Shown here one piece after another: positions 57,181 to 64,000 of a stretch of 64,000 nt of DNA. The DNA lies in assembly GCF_030445035.2 (NCBI RefSeq), contig NC_080673.1:41102365-41166364 (forward strand), in the 5' to 3' direction. Every line of letters starts with the position of its first letter. The first letter of the stretch is position 1. The DNA comes from Dasypus novemcinctus. Lineage: Eukaryota; Chordata; Mammalia; Cingulata; Dasypodidae. The translations under genes and the position numbers were made by a program. The notes below the pieces were generated by a model. That model was not told the origin of the DNA and did no database searches. It saw only the letters and a program-made list of their open reading frames with translations.

Positions 57181-59480
57181 AGGAGTGTGAGAAACTCCCT
57201 CTTGCTACTTCTGTCAGTGCTCTGTGGTTGTCTTTTCTTCTTCTTCCTCCCTCCCCCCTCCCCCGACTTTTCCTTGAGGAGTGGAGGTGGGAGGGAAGAG
57301 GAGGTGGGGATTGGAAGGAGTTGCCAGTCAGAAATATGCAAGCTAATTAGAGGAGTGCCGGGGCAAGGACGCTGCGCAGGCTTCGGGCTGCGGTGGAGCT
57401 GGGTGGACTCATGCACTTAATAATAGCAGCCTAACAGGTTTCAACCCTAAAGATATGTGATGGAAAGATGGCATGAATAATTCAGCAAGCACGAGGTCCT
57501 GAACCCACGTTTGCTCTCATAAAGAGGACAGCCATGTGCCTCCGGTGCAAAGTTTCTGATAGCAGAGTTTAATCTCACTCTTTCAGGGCTTTGTTACTAA
57601 GTGCTGTGTAGGTGTGAAAGCCTTATTACCATGTAATTTTGTTGGGAGCAGACTTCCAAGTACCTGCTTTACTTTATATTCACATACACAAAAAAGATCA
57701 AAATCTATTTTATTTCCTAACAATAGCCAATTTTGCTCTAATTATTGTAAAATACCGAATTTTAAGGCACGTCGCCCAAGTGACTCCCCACGTTGCTCCC
57801 CTCCATACCTGAAGATCTTCTTATTTATTGCCTTTCCCATAATGAACTTTGAGATAAACAACGGGAAAAGTAATTTGTTTTTTGACAATGCCGAACCTTT
57901 GAATAGAGAAAATCACACAGTTGAACACAGAGCGCAGTCCTGTGTGGTAAGTGGTATCCATGGTAACCAATAGATTTTATGCTAAGTCTGGCCTTTAAAA
58001 ACATTTCACGTTTACCACTGAGAAAAAGATGGCCTTGATTTAAAAATGATACAACAAGTACCTCAAATGGGCATGCTTTCTGCTCCGGGCTGCAAACACA
58101 ATTAAGAGGCATCTCCTCTGTACCGAGGCATCTCCTCTGTACCGAGTCACCTCAATAGTATCTGTGTCATCCTTGACGTACATCACGGCCAGCTAGAAAA
58201 AAGGAAAAGGTTGGACATTTTGTATTCTGCTGCAGGGCCTAAAGCAGTTTGTTTTCCACTTGTTCTCCTTGTATTTAACACCGGGAGTAAAAAATAGGGA
58301 GTAAAAATAGCATGTTGGCCTCTTATCTTAGTCTGTGATCATGGTGACAGTGAAAATATTATGGCCTGCTTATCTCGGGAGCAGCTCCAATAGCATGTGC
58401 TTATTATAACTTAAAATAATGGAAGGAGAAATACCTACCATACCAGCCTCAGACTCAGCACCCTAAATTAGTTTTGGTTCACATTTAGAAAGTTGGGTAC
58501 CAAAAATGGAATGCAGTTGCAGCAAAGAAAGGATGTCACCTTAATGATATAGTTGAATAAAATGGAAAAGAACAAGCCCCCTTCTCCTTTAAAAAGGACA
58601 AAAAGAGAAACATTTGATCAATGATCCGTCAGAGGAAGGAAAGGAATGTTTCAGGGAGGAGTTTGCTTTTCGGAACTATTTGTAAGTTCTTTGAGGTTTT
58701 CCTTTCCAGGGTGGCATTTCTATTTCAAGCTCTTTTGCGAGGTGGGGTGGGGATGGGCGCTGTTCTTTATTTCCTCAATACGGGGTTCTCTTGGCCAGAC
58801 CTGAAGTAGTTCAGTGTACCACAAATCAGGTCGGAAGGAAGGTGGAGAAAGTCCTGGTTGGTTTCCTCTGAGATATTTTCAGCTGGAGCGTTTTTGCAAT
58901 TAACTGGGGTGGGGTGGGATGTTCTTTTAGGGAAAGAACAGTTTCTTGAAAGGTATGGTAATCAGTGCATTCAGAAAGGAACCTAGACTGGAGAAATCAT
59001 TGCGGTTCTTTTTAATTTTTATTGTTTTTGGAGGGGGGTCTGCTTCGTAAATACACCTACCTCCTCTGACTCACCCCACCCCATTTGCCAGTAGCAAAGG
59101 GGACAGCTTTTTGTCTCCTCAGTAGTTGGCTTTGATGAATCCAGGATATTTTCTGATTCACATTTTATAGAGAAAAAAAAAGACACTTTCTTCATACCCC
59201 TCAAACACCTGAGAAGTGAGGTAGACCCGAGAGAGTGATGGCGCTAGAAAGAAGTGTACCTGGGGGACTGGGCTTAGTTCGCTATATCCATAAGCTTTGC
59301 TTGACAAGTGGGGGTGCGGGGGGCCTGGGGCTTAGGACCACACATCAGCCACCTGCCCCAAGGCCCACGCCATTCATCTTTCTGAGATAATTCTCTTCCT
59401 TCAGCCCACGGAGAGCTGTGGGCTATCTTTGGCCGGGGAAAGAATGTTGACTGTTTCACACACTGAAACATAAATCACTC
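57181..59480. other. Unique sequence, likely conserved non-coding
   Basis: About 2.3 kb without a recognised repeat, itself unusual in this window. It contains a pyrimidine tract (57228-57268) followed by a purine tract (57280-57325), and a 19-bp tandem duplication at 58106-58143. No gene is supported. Confidence 0.35.
58106..58143 (+). repeat. Perfect 19-bp tandem duplication
   Basis: The unit gaggcatctcctctgtacc occurs twice in a row without mismatch (58106-58124 and 58125-58143), followed by gag, the start of a third unit. Confidence 0.97.
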
Positions 59481-60394
59481 TCTCTAGGCCTTGTTAACTT
59501 TTACTTATAAACTCTTTTAATGTAGAACTGTCAGGACCCTGTGAAAATAATGGGTAGTGACAGGTTTAGGATTAAAATCGTCTCAGGTAGTTAGGATGGT
59601 GAGTTAGGTTATAAATTGCTTTTAAAGAGCTGAGGCATGGACTATGCGCTTCATCTGCTTACTCCAAATGGACACCAATGAGGCAGCCGGGACAAGTATA
59701 TGCTAGTAATTCATCTTAATTATTTGTCAGCAAAACCATCTTAATAAGAGATGTCGTTCATTTTGATTAAAATGAGCCTTGGTCATCTCTGAAGGGTCTT
59801 GTCTGAAAGGCACCATTGAAAGGGAGACGTTGACTCTTCTGGGGCCTGGAATTTTATGTCTCACGCAAGGAGTACTGAATCAGAAAAATGTTATCAACTG
59901 ATGTAAAGATGGAGCTCAAGCGGCCAATTATAGATGCATCCATAATTCTCTTAGATGACTCTATTTGCTTCATTGTCAGGGCATCAGCGGGCTCATGATT
60001 TCTCTCAAAACTTATCACAGCTCAGGGCTCGCTGGACAAGAACGGCTGTTTACTCACAGAGAAGCAGAGCTCTGAGCAAGGGCGGGCTCCACGTTACACC
60101 CGTAGGGAGGTGACGCCACAGCATCCAGCTCCTGTAAGTCCGGCTGTTCAACGGGACAGCAAAGCAGACATCTCCGGTCACAGGGCAGCCAACACTTTTC
60201 TTAGGGGACTAAGACAAGTGGATGTCCCTCAGGTTAAGAAATGTGAATGGGAATGAAGAAGAATGGGAATGGGAAGAGAGAGGGGCAGACCCGCATCTGT
60301 AGAAGCCAGGAGTTCAATGGTCCTGTCACTCCTCATGTGAGCTCCAAAGGGCTTGGGGACACACAGGAGCAAGACGGTCACACGGAAGAACAGA
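59481..60394. other. Unique AT-rich sequence, candidate conserved element
   Basis: 59480-60010 is repeat-free and carries several TAAT cores (for example ccaattatagatgcatcc near 59922). A short (GGGAAT)-like tract follows at 60246-60275. Confidence 0.35.
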
Positions 60395-60530
60395 GATCGA
60401 GCATTCATTCCTTTATGCCACCAAAAGTTATTGTACACCTACTGTGCCCAGCTCTATCGGTGAACAAAACAAACACAAATCAATCTCCTCATGGAATTTA
60501 CTACATTCTGTTGGGGTCAGGGGCTCCACA
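60395..60530 (-). mobile_element. L2 LINE 3' fragment, reverse
   Basis: The segments gcattcattcctttatgcc, tgtacacctactgtgcccag and cctcatggaatttactacat match reverse L2. Confidence 0.6.
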
Positions 60531-61309
60531 TCAACCTCATCCATTAAATGAAACCAGAAGTACATAAGTGATTTGTTCTTTGAGACCAAAGCTGCCTGGG
60601 ACCAAGAGTGGGCCTCAGCCTGGCCTCAGGCAGCTGGAAAAATACTTGCCAGGAAATGAGCTAGAGGAGTGGGCTGCCCCAGAGTGACACATCCTCTGAT
60701 GCTTCTGGGTGGAGACGCCTTCCTGTCTCTTGGAGATGCTCTAGGATTCAACAACAATTCACTAAAATATTTCTGACTTTTAAATATGTAACTATAGATA
60801 CAGACAAACTGTTACAGTGCTTCAGAGAACCATCTGCTAGACTTTAATTTGCTTCTTAGGACTGAAAGGATAGCACAAATCACACAATAACACATGCAGC
60901 AACATGCTTTCCTCCATATTTGCAGGTTTTTAAAAATCACATGTAGTGGCATAAATTGACTTCACCATTCTTTTCTTGGAGAATTCATCTCCCAGGACTT
61001 CTCATTGATGGACATAAACGAAATGAAACTGCCCTAATATGGTGCACAATTTTACAATTATGATAGATTGTACACAAATACAAATACTTTGAAATATTTT
61101 CCCATAGGCATGTTTAACAGTTTTTTTTTCCATTCTTAAATATATAACACTATTGCCATGTAATTCCAAAGAGTCATTACCAGATTCCAAGACTCAAAAC
61201 TGAGGGATCTACAGTGAACATCTAAGGTCCCAGAGTCTGGTTAGACACGAAAGAAAAGCCTTCCAGCTCACTATAATGCATGCACGCACTTAAGGTTGTA
61301 CTTCTAACA
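60531..61309. other. Unrecognised sequence
   Basis: No gene or named repeat is identified. Confidence 0.4.
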
Positions 61310-61430
61310 ATAAAATCTTCATTTAACAAACACTTGTTGAGCACGTATATTGTGCCAAGTCCAGTTCCTCTCCAGGAGGTCCCAACATGATGGAGGAGTA
61401 AACACAGAAATAAACACAAGAACACAGAAT
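61310..61430 (-). mobile_element. L2 LINE 3' fragment, reverse
   Basis: The segments tcatttaacaaacacttgttg, cacgtatattgtgccaag and gaaataaacacaagaacac match the reverse L2 3' end. It abuts the LTR at 61439. Confidence 0.6.
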
Positions 61431-61438
61431 ATGATATG

Positions 61439-61848
61439 TGCTTTAGTCTCCTGGCTGCTGAAACAGATATCATGCAGTGGGTTGGCTTAAACATGAATTT
61501 ACTTTCTTATGGTTTTGAGGCTAGGAGACATCAGGAAGGTGATGCTTTCTCCCTGAAGACTTTGACCATCCTTAGTTCTTGGCTTTTCTGCCACAAGGCA
61601 ATGCATATGGCGGCCTTCTTGGCTCCCATGGGTTCCATTGACTTTTGGCTTTTTCCTGTGGCTTTCTCTCTCACCTGTGACCTTCGCTATGAGGACTTCA
61701 GTATTAGGATTAAGGCCTGAGTCAGTCGGGCCACACCCTAACTGAACTAACCTCACCCAATGGTCCTAATACAATGAGTTTGCATCCCCAGGAATGGATT
61801 AAGATTAAGAACATGTTTTTCTGGGGTTCATAGATCCAAGCCACCACA
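61439..61848 (-). mobile_element. Solo LTR, MaLR/MLT1-like, reverse
   Basis: On the minus strand this runs TGTGGTGGCTTGG ... GACTAAAGCA (TG...CA, about 410 bp). In plus reading it has the familiar reverse-MaLR layout: gtctcctggctgctgaaac, gtgggttggcttaaacatg, ttctggaggct-like gttttgaggctagg, and the ggcggccttcttggct middle. The flanks atatg and aagtg do not form a clear TSD. Confidence 0.75.
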
Positions 61849-62079
61849 AAGTGTTACAAAGAAGTGCATTTCAAGGGACCGTTGTTGTACAAAGGAAGAA
61901 ATCCTTACCTCCGCCTGGCATGTGCATCCCAGAGAAAGGGGCATTTGTGCTCCTTGAGGAATTCTCAGCAACTACAAACTGTGTGTGTAAAAGTCAGAGG
62001 GGTTAGAAAAGGCATGGAACACTCAGGCAAATGCAAGCCCATTGGCAAAGCAGGAACCCCAAATTCAAATGAGAATGAT
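61849..62079. other. Unrecognised sequence
   Basis: Short unique spacer between the LTR and the SINE. Confidence 0.4.
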
Positions 62080-62094
62080 GAAAGATGAGGCTGG

Positions 62095-62526
62095 GAAGCA
62101 GACTTGGCCCAATGGATAGGGCATCTGCCTACCACATGGGAGGTCCATGGTTCAAAACCCCGGGCCTCCTTCCTCCTTGACCTGTGTGGACCTGGCCCAT
62201 GCTCAGTGCTGATGCATGCAAGGAGTGCCCTGCCACGCAGGGGTGTCCCCAGCGTAGGGGAGCCCCATGTGCAAGGAGTGTGCCCCGTAAGGAGAGCCGC
62301 CCAGCACGAAAGAAAGTGCAGCCTGCCCAGGAATGGTGCCGCACACACAGAGAGCTGACACACAAGATGATGCAACAAAAAGAAACACAGATTCCGGGTG
62401 CTGTGGATAAGGATAGAAGTGGTCACAGAGGATCACACAGCAAATGAACACAGAGAGCAGACAACTGGGGGGTGTGAAAGAGTGGAGAGAAATAAATTTT
62501 TTAAAAAATCTTGGGAAAAAAAAAAA
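62095..62526 (+). mobile_element. DAS-type SINE, full length, with intact Pol III-like boxes
   Basis: Plus-strand copy. The tRNA-like head carries an A-box-like TGGCCCAATGG (62105-62115) and a B-box-like GGTTCAAAACC (62149-62159). The body matches the copy at 51926 segment for segment, and the A-rich tail ends near 62526. A 15-bp TSD with one mismatch (gaaagatgaggctgg at 62080-62094, gaaagatgagtctgg at 62527-62541) flanks it. Confidence 0.96.
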
Positions 62527-62541
62527 GAAAGATGAGTCTGG

Positions 62542-64000
62542 AAATACTGTCCAAGGCCAGATTATGGTGTGTTTTTTCAACCATACTAGGAGATTTGTAC
62601 TTGATCTTCAAGATAACAGGAAATTTTTGAAAGGGGATTACTTTCTGCTGATTCATCCACACTTGCTCATGCCGTTTTCTTGAAATAAATGGAATTCCAA
62701 GATAGTGTACTCTGTGCTCATGAAACAGAGGAAGCCAATAGATCCACCAGAGGGTCAAGTTTTAACCCCTGCTCCATGGATCCATGCCCTTAACAACTAG
62801 CTTCGAGTTGGAAAAAAATCAGGTTAAAGGAAGCTGATAGAGATTTGTCCCAAGTTAGAAGTTTGACATTCCAAGTTCTGGGAAGGGTAGGTCAGTATCT
62901 TTTTGATCTCAAAGAACTAAGGTTTCTGCATCTCAGGCTCATTGACCCCAACTATATTTCTTAGATAAGTCCCTAATTATGTAGTATGAGACCTACAAGA
63001 TAAAAGTGAGAAGTGGGGAAAAGGTTAAAATTCAACTAATATGCTCTATTTTTTATATTTATTTTTGTCCCTTGGCTTTAAAAAAAAAAGGCATATAAAG
63101 AATTATGCTCAGGAAATATTTTTCTTTAGACCTTGCCCAAACTACTTTCAGATAGAATAAGATGGCATTCTGCCTTATTTAACAACCCTGGCAATGAGAA
63201 GTAAATGAGTCCATATGATCGAAGAATTTTGAAACCCTTTCTTTAAATGGCATTCGTTTCTTCCATAGTCTGTATGGAATGAAATTTAATAAATCAGACT
63301 TGTCTTTCAATGTGGAAAAGATTGGGGTTTGTTGACTGAACCTTTCTCCTTGGACTCTCTCTCACAGTTTTACTTCAAGCATCAATCAGTCAATTGCTCT
63401 GAGTGCTTTAAGTTTTCCTTCAAAACTGCCATTTGCCAACTTCTACCATGGAGGTGTTTGAACCTGAGCCAACTAACCTTCTACTGGGGGGAGAGAAGGC
63501 TTTGGAGGGTTGAAAAGAGCCCTGTCAGTTCTCCTTATTCTATTCTGGTCTCTGTCAGTGTCTTGATTTGTAGGATGGGACAAAGCACTTAACCTCGGTG
63601 TCTCCAAAAGCAAATGATGAATTCTGTCCCATTTACACTGTTTATTAACAGATGGGAGTTGCACATGATTAACTGCTCTGTTCCCTGGTTTCTTTGACCT
63701 TAAGATGAACGCCTCGTGAGGGGACTGCTATGCAGAGATGAGTAGCATGCAGAGCCACAGACAAGGTGATCAGCAAAAACTCTATGATGAAAATGGTGAT
63801 GAATGAAACTCACTTGACTTCTCAGCAAATGCCAAACTCCCTGCAGGATAACACGTGTGGTAGGAGAGCCCTACCCAGTTTGGAGAGCTGGAAGAAGCTT
63901 GATGAAGCAACACAAAGTGAAAAAAAAAAAGGCAGGGATTCTCTAACACTGAACATACTTTACCATTTTTCCTAGGAAAGTCACTGATAATAACTAAACT
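62542..64000. other. Unique sequence to the window end
   Basis: No gene or named repeat is identified. There is a poly(A) stretch near 63081-63090. Open frames of up to 87 codons are unsupported. Confidence 0.4.

Noticed and set aside
62095-62165. tRNA gene
   Set aside because: It has A- and B-box-like motifs but is the head of a SINE with body, tail and TSD. The cloverleaf is not maintained.
1-64000. CRISPR arrays, operons, phage or bacterial mobile elements
   Set aside because: The repeats are eukaryotic retroposons, there are no regularly spaced short repeats, and coding density is near zero. The window is mammalian.

Overview
The window is 64 kb of mammalian nuclear DNA with no protein-coding gene that I can recognise. 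Its repeats point to a xenarthran, most probably an armadillo (Dasypus). It carries eight copies of a tRNA-derived SINE matching the armadillo DAS-SINE family, most flanked by target-site duplications (TSDs) of 12-15 bp. It also holds the older repeats shared by placental mammals: MIR, L2, L1M-type L1, MaLR/MLT1-like LTRs and hAT MITEs. Open frames are short and scattered over both strands, and the longest ones lie in or across repeats, so the window is best read as intergenic or intronic sequence.

Layout. 0-13 kb: three SINEs, an L1 3' end split by a SINE, an older L1 3' UTR split by a MaLR-type solo LTR, and many MIRs. 13-22 kb: tandem L2 3' ends, one split by a MaLR-type LTR with a perfect 5-bp TSD, then a reverse-strand L1 of about 1.5 kb. 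22-31 kb: two long reverse-strand L2 copies on either side of the only clear CpG island (about 25.78-26.33 kb), which has a consensus splice donor on the minus strand. 31-46 kb: mostly unique sequence with single SINE, MIR and LTR insertions; it includes a 53-bp near-perfect palindrome at 37.36-37.41 kb and two solo LTRs that I could delimit by TSDs. 46-49 kb: an L1/HAL1-like 3' end, then a decayed reverse-strand L1 ORF2. 49-53 kb: two SINEs, one next to a second poly(A) insertion at what looks like the same target site. 53-64 kb: largely unique, AT-rich sequence that looks like conserved non-coding DNA, with a tight cluster of three perfect POU octamers at 56.7-57.0 kb, followed by an LTR and a full-length SINE.

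Function. No set of genes works together here and I found no new biological system. The candidates for function are regulatory: the CpG island (possible promoter and non-coding first exon), the octamer cluster, and unique stretches near 9.0-9.6, 37, 40, 44.8 and 57-60 kb that may be conserved enhancers. Repeat family names come from remembered consensus features, not a database search. Subfamily names are therefore tentative, and the edges of old repeats are good to about 10-30 bp. Edges set by TSDs are given to the base.
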